63,732 nt of DNA from Camillea tinctor (taxonomy: Eukaryota > Ascomycota > Sordariomycetes > Xylariales > Xylariaceae): contig MU394166.1 in NCBI GenBank assembly GCA_022578605.1, forward strand, positions 1 through 63,732, in the 5' to 3' direction. Positions 1 through 10,702 of this stretch are shown piece after piece; within the stretch, counting starts at the first letter, position 1, and each line of letters starts with the position of its first letter. The notes below the pieces were generated by a model. It was not told the DNA's origin and searched no databases. It worked only from the letters and a program-made list of their open reading frames with translations. Both the position numbers and the translations under genes were made by a program.

Positions 1-8
1 CCCCCCCC

Positions 9-95
<87 letters not shown>
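1..95. repeat. Poly-C run at the window edge
   Basis: The first 95 bases are C except for one A at position 9. Ordinary mixed sequence follows at once. A run of this length at the edge fits a contig end or a collapsed low-quality homopolymer better than a biological element. Telomere repeats (TTAGGG/CCCTAA) are absent, so it is not a visible chromosome end. Confidence 0.9.
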
Positions 96-96
<1 letters not shown>

Positions 97-290
97 ATCC
101 TAGAATGCATTTCCCCCCAATCACTCTGGTTATATCACCTCATAAGGGCGTGTAGGCATGTAAGTGTGTGTGTCTTGGTGTATCTAGTATAAGCGAGCTT
201 GTCTATTTGCAAACGAACACAGGTATCCGAGGAGAGGCAGAAGGGGGGGAGGGGATCCAGAAAGTTCGACCTTCGGGTATCAGACGAGAC

Positions 291-578
291 TTAGTCTCCA
301 AAACCACTCCATTCGTCTTGCTCTTCTCCTTCTTCTCCTTCCCGATCTTCCTCGGTAAAACCACTACCCCCCATGCTATCATCGAAATCGAAGTCAGAGT
401 CGGAGTCGGAGTCCTCTTCTTCCTCTCCGTCTCCCCGACGCTCTACACCCGCAGTGATACTTCTTCCGTCGCCTAGCTCTTGATCGGGATCGTCAATCTT
501 AACTGGGCTTATTCTCCGCTTCAGCCTCGGCATCCCCGTAATAGAATCCCTCACGATCCTCCCCTCCTCATCGCGCAC
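291..578 (-). other. Out-of-frame acidic C-terminal tail of the RCM1 homologue
   Basis: Just downstream of the RCM1 reading frame, another minus-strand frame reads PWVRDEEGRIVRDSITGMP, then a basic segment (RLKRR), a long Asp/Ser/Glu run and a final DEWSGFGD before a stop at 291. Acidic tails ending in an aromatic/Gly/Phe/Asp motif are common in fungal nucleolar proteins. The frame changes inside a G/C homopolymer stretch (about 586-617). Adding one G on the coding strand would join the two frames. It is therefore probably the true end of RCM1, broken by a homopolymer-length error or a recent indel. No intron signals explain the shift. Confidence 0.65.
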
Positions 579-2233
579 CCAAGGCCCTTCCCCCTCCCCT
601 CCCCCTCCCCTCCCCCTTCGTCTTCCTCCCGCGCATCCCTCACAAACCCCGCGACGAAGAACCCCATCACCCCGCGCCCGTCGTCTTTATGCGCCCTTAT
701 ACACGCGTCCGCGAGCTCGCCTCCCCCCTCGCTCGCCTCGGGCACGCCTCGGACAGGCCACTCCCGGAGCCCGCGGACCTGCTCTTCGCGCTTGAGCAGA
801 CGCCAGCCGCGCATGCGCGCGACAAAGGACTTCAGCACGCGGAACACCACCTGCTCGTTCTCCTCAGCGTGCACGGAGCACGTCGAGTACGTGATCCGCC
901 GGGCGGCAGGGAAGTGGAACGCGTGCTCGAGAAGCGACTGCTGGAAGTAGGACAGGGCCTCGAGCCGCGCCTTGAGCTCTTCCTCTGACGAGACCGTAGT
1001 TTCCTGCCCGTCGTCGTCGACGAGGACTTGCTGTTGCTGCTGGGGGGTTGTTGTGGGTGTGGCGTTACTGGTATCGGGTTCCCTCTTGCGCTTCCGATTC
1101 GTCGTCGTATCGGGAAGAGACTTCTTAGATGTTCCACGAGGCTGCTCTTGCTGCGGGAGGTGAATAGTGGGCATGCTGTCACGGCCGACGATGCCGCTGC
1201 CGGAGCAGCTTGGGTCGAGTAGGAGACAGCCAACGTTGCGGAACATATCGGCGTTGGGGTCAACCTTCAGGAAGTCCTGGCCAAAGCTCATCTTCGTTAT
1301 GTCCTTGGCGCCCGCCAGCTTGACCATTTTCTCTAGTGTGCGCGCGCGGTGCTTGTCCTTCTCGAAGGCGTACACCGTCTGCGTGCACTGTTCCGTCTCG
1401 GCGACGCGGGATCGCACGATGGCGGCAAGGTGCGTGGTCTTATTCCCCGGGGCGGCGCACGAGTCTATCACATCGCCGTCCTCGGCCCGGGGATCCAGAA
1501 GGTAGGCGGGGAAACAGGATGCCTTGTCCTGAAGGATCAGTGCCCCCGAGATGTAGGCTGGCATCTTCGTGATCTCGAAGCTGGGCGAGATAGCGACCAA
1601 ATTTGGTATGTGACCATCGATATACAGCACCTTTCCGGGCGCCCTAGCAACATCTTTAACCTCGAAAACCCTGGTGAAGTCCTTAAACGTACTTTCTAGC
1701 TGATCGTCTAGTGTAGTCTTGAGCGTATTGACGCGCACCCAGCGGGGATACTGAGCGGTCTCGCCCAGGAATTCGACAGTAACCTGCTCCCTCAGGGCAT
1801 CTATGGACCCGGCTTTCCGCCGCAGCCGCGCCCTCGTTAGCTCGGAAGTCAAGCGAGCCTTGTGGCGCTCGATCGAAATCCGCAGGCCATGAGACGCCGG
1901 GAGCGCAATGCCTTTCTTAGCAAGGAGAAAGTCATGGACTAGCAAGAGAGCAAGTATGGGAGATAGCTATCTCGAAGTTAGCAGTTATGCCTTTAAAGTA
2001 AGTGGTAAGGATGGACTGTTTTTTATTATTACTTTGCGCTCGTGACGGAGGAGCTCCGCGTTCTCGATGACCTCCCTGAGGACCAGGCTCCATTTGCAAG
2101 TCTCCAGAGCTAGGGCATAAACTTGCTGCTGGGGAGACTTGAGATCTTTCTTGCCGAATATACGAGTCCTCAGGTTGCCGCCGGCAGATGCCGGTACCGA
2201 CAGGACATCGGCGGTCTCGTGGTAGAGAGACAT
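551..2233 (-). CDS. RCM1: 25S rRNA cytosine-C5 methyltransferase, RCM1/NSUN5 type
   Basis: NOP2/Sun-family SAM-dependent enzyme; the yeast RCM1 family makes m5C in large-subunit rRNA in the nucleolus. Exons (minus): 2233-2033 and 1966-551, with a phase-0 intron carrying a GCTAAC branch point; the join reads RHERK/LSPILALLLVHD, like the yeast N-terminus. Numbering the 538-residue model: RVNTLK near 145, SAM motif DSCAAPGNKT near 235, DPSCSGSG with one catalytic Cys near 318, and YSTCSV...EN with the second Cys near 427. A roughly 70-residue Gln/Ser/Lys insertion after DPSCSGSG holds an NRKRKREP nuclear-localisation-like patch. The catalytic domain is complete. The last 15 or so codons look out of frame: the natural tail probably lies in the next frame (291-578), as described separately. 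Start chosen at the only ATG giving the family N-terminus. Confidence 0.9.
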
Positions 2234-5200
2234 GTTCTCTTATTATAGCGGGCCGGGAGCATGTTCAACGGCAACCAAGGAGACACGCCAATTCGTCGTT
2301 GGCTCGCATTGGATATATTTTTGGAGATTGGGGAAATTTTGATGGAGAATCTTTTTTTTTACCCTTTTTCTTTTTTTTATCCCTGCTGTTTTTGATTTCC
2401 CAATACCCCGCTTTATCAATACTTAGTTAGGCGGTACTATTACACTCAGTGCAGGTCTCTTTATAACAGGCTCTCTCTCCTGATATGATAATTTCTGTTT
2501 ATTGGAACTATATAACTTATAGGTAGATTAGATATTTTATATGTGATTATTTAGGTTATGACTTATATACCTATATATATTTTAGGGGGGTAAGAGCTTG
2601 TTTACAGAAACTCATAATTTAAGGTAGACCTGGAATTACAATTGCTGTACGGAGTATGACGTAACTTATGCCTTATATGCGGATATACATGCAGTTAAAC
2701 AATTTATCAGCATCTTATCCAATATTCATAGTGCTTCTTAAGTCTGTACTATACTTAAGTCTCCTGATAGCCACTATATACGTTTTTAATAGGAAGTGAT
2801 GAGTAAATGGAAGGAGGAAACTCGATTGATCCATTAAAAAAATGTCGAGGAATGAAGTTCAATAATTCTTATTCTCTCAATAGTTAATGCTAAGAAGAGC
2901 CCACACGAAGCATTCCACTTTAGGTTGATATCATCCCTTTTCCTAAACACATTTTTGGTAATATTTAACATAAGAAGAGATGGAATCGTTGAGCATTGCA
3001 CCGTTACCTATATTTTGGTGAGTAAACCCTTCTGGTGTTCGAAAAAACCCAATCTAACCGAAGTGATCTTCCTATACCTACACCTACAATAATATGTTCC
3101 GAGGACTACTCAGGTCAAGGTATTATCGCAAAGGAGGATAATTGCTCATCTACAACTAGGTAGAAATCCTCTCTACGGCCATTCCACCCTCCGAGAGGTC
3201 AGGTATTACCTACATTATCAATCATCGGCATCGGACTTTGCTTGAAGCGACAAGAAGGGCAACAGCCCGAGTCCGAACACGGGATCAAAAAGGTGTGGTG
3301 TCTCGGAATAGAAATGTCTCGAAACAAGTTGGGCGCAGTCAACACGTATAATTATATGTGATAAGCTCACATGAAGTGATTTCTTTGCCAGCCCTGGTCG
3401 ATTGCAAAGCATGAAGACCTAACTAATTAGTAGTGCACAGATAACTAACTAGTTGTATATATGTCAAAATTTGTCCTTATACTGGTTGAGATGAGTAGGC
3501 CCCTTCCTTTCACGCCGGGGAGAACTCCGTTTTAGGACCCTGTCGTCCGCGCAGCTGCCCAGGAGTCCTCTCCTCTTCAAAGAAAGCCAATGAGTGGGAG
3601 AACGTCTCCAGAGTAATTTGACCTGATTAACAGGCCACCGGGGTCCTATTTATACGAACCATCATATCATAGACTTCGTATGCCCAAGTTTGAACCAACA
3701 CAAGTAGCTTCCCACGACACGATCGAATGAGATGAAGGGGGGAAATATCCTCTCCTTTAAGTCTTCTATCCCCTCCAGCTCTCAGCTGAGAGGGCTTCAT
3801 GACACGGCTTATTCAATTCAGTATCTAGTCAGCCTCGTCGAATGTTTTTTGTGCGCGAAGAGGAGCCCACAGAATCCTAAATGAGAGCTACCTAGCTAAG
3901 TAGTGGCAGCCACTGGTTTCTGAGCCTAGCAAATCAAGCCGAGGTCCGCGGCTCGCGCAAGTAACGGAAACGCGATAACAGCTATAAAGAGCCAAGAGGA
4001 TCTTGAGCCTAACTACTCGGTCTAGCTTACTACCTAGTTAGATCGTATAACTGGGTCCTCCAAGAAAAAAAAAGAACAAAAGGTCCGTTCATGGGTATAC
4101 CCTTTTCTCCCCTTCGGTTTCTATTTTGTTTGTTCTGAGGTTCTTTCTTTTACCTTTTCTTTTGTCCTTCTAGAAAAGAGATGTTACAGCGAGTCGGAAA
4201 TTTACCGAGCCCGATTCACTCCAATTAGAAATATCGCCTAGACTTCCTCCTTGTCTAGTTACAGGATTTTTCCATGTTCATGTTCTTATTTCTTATTCTC
4301 TTGTCTTATGGAGAGACAAGGAATACGCCACTGCGGAAATGACAAGAAAATGGAAAGAGAGAATAAAAAAAGTGGGAAAATATTACGGCTAAGTATGTCT
4401 CTTCCCAACTCTTACACTTATTATCTGACCGAATATATTCCTGGTCACGAAAATAGTCATGCGAGAATCCTATTTGTCATCGGTCTTATTTTCAACGTAG
4501 TGATACCTTTTTTTTCTCTTCCTCGATTTGTTTCGAATTCAAGTGGAATTTCTAGTGCTGATTGATGTGAAGGATTGAAACATGGGTCTACGTTATCGAC
4601 CTGCATGCACATCACACATATGGGGTTAAGATTGTTGATCTCCCGGACTTTGTAGAAAATACCGGACGTAAATGCATGGATATCCCGAGGCCAGGAGGCC
4701 GCATAATAAAGCGGGTTTCCCAGTTTCCTATGATCAACCCAGTCACAACTCTCAACTCTACTCCATACCCTCTGCAGTGTAGATCTTTGTGAGTAATAGA
4801 GTAGTAGTATGGAGAAGCACTGACTACAACATCAGCACAGCTCACCCACGAACTCATGAGCATTTTAATCTATCACGATGACTAAGCGGACAATAAGTAG
4901 AGTATAGAAATCCCAATTACGTACACTTGTATGTATGTTCACTACATATGACAAGGGCAGCGGATAACGGACAGTGGACAACGAATAGCAGATGATAGGA
5001 GAGGAACGGCGTCCGTCCAGCTTATAACAATAAAAACAAGAGCTCCATCAACCCCGCGGACCAACAAGGTGACCGAGAGTATGAATCAACTGTCAGGTCT
5101 CGGAAGAACTCTAGCAACCATCATGATAAAGCGAGCTTCAACTAACAAGCTTATCCCCCCACTCAAAAGACCTGGGATTGGGTAACCTGATTCTTACCTA

Positions 5201-6696
5201 GACGTTCTCCATCTCAATGATTTTTTTTTTTAGTATGTAGTAGTGTAGTTAGATAGATCTAATGATCGGTGCCGTAGTGGTACGCTTTCTCTATCATCGA
5301 TCTAAAAGCGATGCAATAGGAAATTATTCCGATTCACCCCAAGCCGGACCAGTCCAGACTACGCCGCGCCCTACCCGCAGTTCTAGCTAACAAAAGGGTC
5401 CCGACTCTGAAGAATTGACTGCCCCCCCCCCTTTCTCTTATTTTCTCCCGTTGATATTTCCAACGGGCCGAAATCCTACTACTGACTAGCATCAGCGACA
5501 AGTCAATAAGCTGTGTGCCCCAAGAAATGGAGCCCTGCCAAGTCATGTCACTGTCTGTCCCGATGAGATACGAACCGTCGCCACTCCATTCAGATGTGAC
5601 AAGAACTTCAAGTGGTACAAACACTGATTACCCTTCTATTTCAACATAGTGAGCGCAGCACGTGGATCATATCAGCCGCTGTCTCCGTCCCCGATATGTT
5701 TTTGCCATTTTTTTAATTCCTTCTAGAATAATTCGCGTCAGATGCAAGATACGCATGGAATGTAACGTACCTGAGGCAGAGCTACTGCTTAAATACTAAT
5801 CAGCCTCTAATTACTTACATACCATGTCATATCTCGAAACCTAGGCCCAGTGAGACGACGGGAGGATCTCTAGACCCGAGCAGGCGGAGTCTTCATAGAC
5901 TAAGACGGGCCCTACATATCTTAGCACGAGGCTTGGTAAGTGACTAATGATCTGAGTCCGAGGATTGGGAGGGGGGTAAGAGGGATGGAAAGAGGGGAGA
6001 TGTGTCAGAGAGTAACTAGAGGTTCGTCTCTAACGGTTAGATCATTTAGATACTAGGGCATCATAGATGTACAAGTAATACACAATTGCGTAAAAGACCG
6101 GGGCCGGTGCCCAATCGTGAACCCTGTCGCCACGATATGGAGGGTCGGACGGTGAACGGAGATATACGGCGCCAGCGGTCATTTGTTCCCAAACCGGTTC
6201 TAGATCCGCTTAAAGGAGACCTTGCATAGGTTTTGTGAAAAAAAGAAAGAAAGAGGATATGAAAGAATTTCTACCAGGACGGCACGGCAATAGGCCGAAA
6301 TGCAACGTCGGTGCCGAGCTAAAAAAGATACCGGCTATACTAAGTGGGCATTTTGCTTCGCTTTGTATTTGGTTGATATGTAATCTATATGTGACTGTGT
6401 ACGTATATGTGGAGGGGGGACAGGATAGCCTCCGGCTCAATATTTATATATTTCTTGCTGGCCCTGGCCCAGACTTTATGTCTCCCCATTTGGCCAGTCT
6501 TTAACCAGATACGTCTATATTTATGTTTATTCTTATTCTGTTTTATTTATTGGCTTTTCTTATCTCCCCTATTTCTTATATCGAGACCATCTAATCTATT
6601 GTAACTTATATACAATATACTTACCATATTTTGTTTTAAGATCTTCTCTTCATAACCTAACCGAACTTACCACCATTCTGTTCGGCCTTCATAGCC
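2234..6696. other. Gene-free intergenic DNA (4.5 kb)
   Basis: Only short ORFs with no recognisable motif occur. About 2400-2800 is conspicuously TA-rich. A small poly-C run lies near 5424. The MFS promoter must lie in the right-hand end (roughly 6200-6696), which has TATA-like AT stretches near 6530-6640. No tRNA, terminal repeat or transposase fragment was recognised. Confidence 0.6.
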
Positions 6697-8622
6697 ATGT
6701 CGGTAGAACAGAATCCGAGCTCATCGAGCTCGTCTATCACCATGACAGAGCCAGAGCGCGACGTCGAGTCGAGACAGCCCAGGGACGGTCTCACGTATTT
6801 CCAGCGCCAATTCGACCACGCCGGCGTGACGCCGGCAGTTTTAGAATGGAGGTACCGGGGCAAAGGCACGGAGGAGGACCCATATGTAGTCGACTTTCTT
6901 CCCGGCGACCCCAAGAATCCCATGGCGTTCCCAACGTGGAAAAAGTGGTTCATCACGATACTTCAAGCTATCGCCGTCCTCGCGGTTGCTTTCGTCTCGA
7001 CGGCGTACTCAGGCGGTGTGAGCTATGTAATTGCGGAATTCAAGATCGATAGTATAATAGCGATTCTGGGTATTTCACTATTCGTCACTGGCTTTGCTCT
7101 AGGGTAAAACTCTCTGCTCTTATCATCCATCTTAACGTTGCTAACTGATATTTAGTCCCCTCATGTGGGCGCCTCTGTCTGAAATGTACGGAAGACAGTT
7201 GATGTTTTTCATCAGTGTAAGTGGCTGCCCTGGGATATCTGCCCCCTGATCCATCTACTGACACGTGGTTTTGATAGTATATGGCTTTGACAGCGTTCAA
7301 TGCGGGTGCTGCAGGTGCACCGAACATTCAGACTCTGATCGTACTCCGGTTCTTCGCAGGAACATTCGGAAGTTCCCCTCTGACGAACTCCGGTGGAGTT
7401 ATCGCCGACATGTTCTCTGCTCGTGAGAGAGGTCTCGCAACTGCTATCTTCGCCACGGTATGTATTCCCCAACGTGCATTTCACGCATCACGAATAGTCA
7501 GACTAATGCAGCTATCGTTCTAGGCCCCTTTCCTAGGTCCATCGATTGGCCCTATCGCCGGTGGTTTTCTTGGTCAGGCTGGGGGATGGCGGTGGATTGA
7601 AGGCCTGATGGCCGCGTTCACAGGTCTCCTCTGGATTACTTGCTCGCTTCTTATTCCCGAGACGTATGCGCCCATCCTCTTGCGCAAACGCGCCGCCAAG
7701 CTCTCCCAGATGACTGGAAAGGTGTACGTATCGAAGCTCGATGCCGGCAAACCGAAGAAGACCGTCTCCCAGGAATTCAAGGTTGCGCTCTCTCGACCGT
7801 GGATTCTCCTTTTCCGCGAACCCATCGTCCTTCTAACTTCTCTTTACATGGCTATCGTCTATGGTACCCTGTATATGATGTTCGCCGCCTTCCCCATTGT
7901 CTTTCAGCGCCAGCGAGGCTGGTCTCCGGGTGTCGGTGGCCTAGCTTTCCTCGGTGTTGCCGTCGGCATGATGGGTGCAGTTGCCTACAGCGGCTATGAT
8001 AATGTTCGATATGCGAAGATTTCCCTGGAGAAGGATGGAAACGTTCCCCCTGAAGCACGACTACCTCCATCTCTTATCGGGTCCGTCCTACTACCTGTTG
8101 GACTGTTCTGGTTCGCATGGACGAATGGTATTGAGGTTCACTGGGTCGTCCCAATCATTGCTTCAGGATTCTTTGCCGCCGGTCTAGTCTTGGTTTTCCT
8201 TAGCTTGATGAACTATCTTATCGACTCCTGTAAGCAAACAGTCCTATGTTGGTTTTCCAGGTGAAAACAACGTGCTAACATAAATCACATTAGACACTAT
8301 TTATGCTGCATCGGTCCTTGCGGCCAACTCAGTGTTGCGATCGCTCTTCGGCGCGGCCTTTCCGCTTTTCACAACGGACATGTACAACAACCTAGGAATA
8401 CACTGGGCAAGCTCCGTCCCAGCCTTCCTTGCAGTCGCCTGTCTACCATTCCCATTCCTGTTCTACAAGTATGGAGAACAGATCCGGATGAAGTGTAAGT
8501 TCGCTGCTGAAGCTGCGGAGGTGATGGCAAAGATGAGAGCATCAGTGGATGAAGATCAGACGCCCGGTAGCGACGCAGCGACGGTACAGGGAGAACCCGA
8601 AGTGGAAGAGAAGAAGACGTGA
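6697..8622 (+). CDS. MFS transporter, DHA1 drug:H+ antiporter / polyamine-type
   Basis: Plasma-membrane proton-driven exporter of the DHA1 family (FLR1/TPO-like); substrate not predictable. Exons 6697-7103, 7156-7216, 7278-7457, 7524-8229 and 8294-8622 join in phase to 560 residues, the usual size for 12 membrane segments. All four introns are 52-66 nt, GT-AG, with CTAAC/CTGAC-like branch points. The N-terminal cytosolic tail ends with [16 protein letters not shown], typical of the family. The first helices follow, with motif A as [15 protein letters not shown] (about 136-150) and antiporter motif C as [10 protein letters not shown] (about 221-230). The central loop is charged (about 260-305), and NYLIDSYTIYAAS, a family hallmark, is near 450. 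The C-terminus is a charged cytosolic tail. It stands alone: no regulator or biosynthetic enzyme is adjacent. Confidence 0.93.
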
Positions 8623-9146
8623 TATGCACATATAATGGGTTATGATGTCTCTTATAATAGGTTAATGGTTGAACGGGTATGAATCACACGGGGCAAGTGA
8701 TTAGGTGAAGGGATCATGTCTAGGCTTTCTGGGCAGGACATATTAACACTTTAGCATGGGACGGCATATCACGGCAGCATAGCGGTTTTCGGTTTGCATT
8801 TCGAAAGATTAAGATATTAAATGGGCTTGGCGTTTAAAATGGCACCGTCTTCAACGGATGCTGATGGCTTGATTTTAATGAATTAGCTTAGTATATATAG
8901 TTCACCCCTTGAGTTAGGGGGGTAAAGATACCAATCTTCGAAATACCAATTACATATCTTCAATCGTCTTTCACAGTCCTATGCTACATAAGTACATAGT
9001 AATGTGATACAAAGAACAATATTCCTGATGTCGGTAGAAGCTCCGTTAATAGGTTCAGGGGTAATTCATGTTTAAAATATAAAGCACTGCTGTGTTGTCA
9101 AAGTAATAACAGCACTGGAGTTAAGACATTTTATAAACCTATTATT
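8623..9146. other. Intergenic region between convergent genes
   Basis: A 524-base AT-rich gap between the 3' ends of the MFS gene (plus) and the PDI-like gene (minus). It must hold both 3' UTRs. No ORF or RNA was recognised. Confidence 0.6.
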
Positions 9147-10702
9147 TTATAATTCATCACGCCCCCCGACCCTAATGTTCACTCCTGGAATATTCAAGTT
9201 TCGCATTGATACCTTCCGAGTAGCCTGGATACGTCCAATCACGCCGCCTCCATCGCCAGACCTCATGACTCCAGGTGGCATCCACGGTTTTACCCGTCCC
9301 TGCCACACATCTAGCCCCCAGCCCTGTAGCTCTGCCGGCGTGATTTCCCGCCCTTTGGGGTATGGGTAGATCTTATCTGTTGAGAGCTGGTGGACGGCGC
9401 CGGCCGGAAACACGCCAGGTTCTAAACCAAGACGAGCCGGTAAGTCGGGGAAGTTGAGCGGGTCGACCATAACCATGGTCAAGCTTTCGTAATAGCTGCG
9501 TGCCAACTTGCGGAGGGAGTCCGCTATCTTGGCTCGCTCTGCTTCCGTACGTGCAAATACGTACACCATCGGCCACCCCCGCTGCATAATGTTTAGTTAC
9601 TTTGATTGAAACCTCTCTCCAAATATTTGGTCATCTCTCCCTCTCTCTCTCTCTGTATACATGTGTGTGTGTGTTGGATCAGGACTTTCTGACTCACATC
9701 CAGGAACCGCTGGTGGTTGTGCGGCAGCAGCTCACCAATGACTAACCGCGACGCCTCCTTGATGAATATACTCAACTCCTCCTCACCCACAAAACTAGCC
9801 AAGTGGTGGGTGTCGCCATCGAGGGGCTTATAGCATTTTACGGAAGGAGGTGTCACTGCCTCTGACTGTAGCATGGCAATGTCGGTAGTCAGTCCAAAGG
9901 TGAACTCTGTCTCGAATTGAGATGCTACTTTAGCGAAGAGTGCCTTGGAAGCTCCGTCATCGGCATCTAGATAAGCAACGAAGACCACCTCGTCAGACTT
10001 TTTGAAACCGTCAAGTTCTTCTATGCCAACTTCCGTAACGACTGGTCGTTGCATTCGCGCGATCCAAGTAAGTATACTGTTTTTGATTAGTATGTTTATC
10101 TCGAGATGAAAGGGTCTAGTATATAGCAACAGACGCTGATGCTCTTCTTGGACCAACATATCCTAACGGCTCCTTGTCCCGTATGAACAACTTCACAATG
10201 GTATACGATGATGCTCCATATGAACTGCATATATTGGGACTAGCAGCGCAGTCAACACTAATAAGGGGTACTGGCGCTTCAGCAGCGGCAGTAGACCACT
10301 CTGGTTCGATATATCTAGATATTTCACTGGATTGACAGGTTTCTAGTTTAGCTTGCAGTCGCGATACAAGTCAGCTCGGATAAAACTACTAACTCTGATG
10401 GCTGTATTCATGATTGAATATGTATTAGGATAGCAGAGTCTTTTGAGATAATATCGGTTCTGTTTCATTTAAAGGGTAAATAGCTTACATTCACGACTAT
10501 ATATCGCGTTTAGCAACTCGATTGTCTAGGATAGAGCGGGCTATACTAGGTTGCTCTAGGGGGGTCACTCACATGCTACCGCCACTACATCACTTCTGGC
10601 AATCATTGGTTGGACGTCATCCCCAGAGACGTGTTCCCATGCGTGAGTACCTGCTATGAAGCCCAAGCATAGCCCAAGTGTGAGTAGTGTCCGATGACAC
10701 AT
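9147..10702 (-). CDS. PDI-like thioredoxin-fold protein of the ER lumen, no CXXC
   Basis: Exons (minus) 10702-10573, 10351-10135, 10076-9698 and 9581-9147 give 386 residues. It starts with a signal peptide (MCHRTLLTLGLCLGFIAGTHA) and ends in RDEL, an HDEL-type ER-retrieval signal. The first thioredoxin-like domain contains LISVDCAASPNICSSYG and the strand after it. The second, b-like, domain contains PVVTEVGIEELDGF and CYKPLDGD. A third region from RGWPMVYVFA to GWGLDVWQG resembles a PDI b' domain. The redox motif (CGHC in true PDIs) is absent and no a' domain follows, so it is probably a chaperone or redox-inactive relative. The intron 1 donor gtgagt with acceptor gcaag and a GCTGAC branch point fits phase, but this 221-nt intron is the least certain join. 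Another donor two codons later is possible. Confidence 0.8.
9634..9674. repeat. CT and TG microsatellites in an intron
   Basis: A (CT)n tract followed by a (TG)n tract lies within the third intron (9582-9697) of the PDI-like gene. It is purely intronic. Confidence 0.85.

Noticed and set aside
6697..10702. MFS transporter next to the PDI-like gene as part of a secondary-metabolite cluster
   Set aside because: No synthase, tailoring enzyme or transcription factor lies near; the genes are convergent and separated by ordinary spacer.
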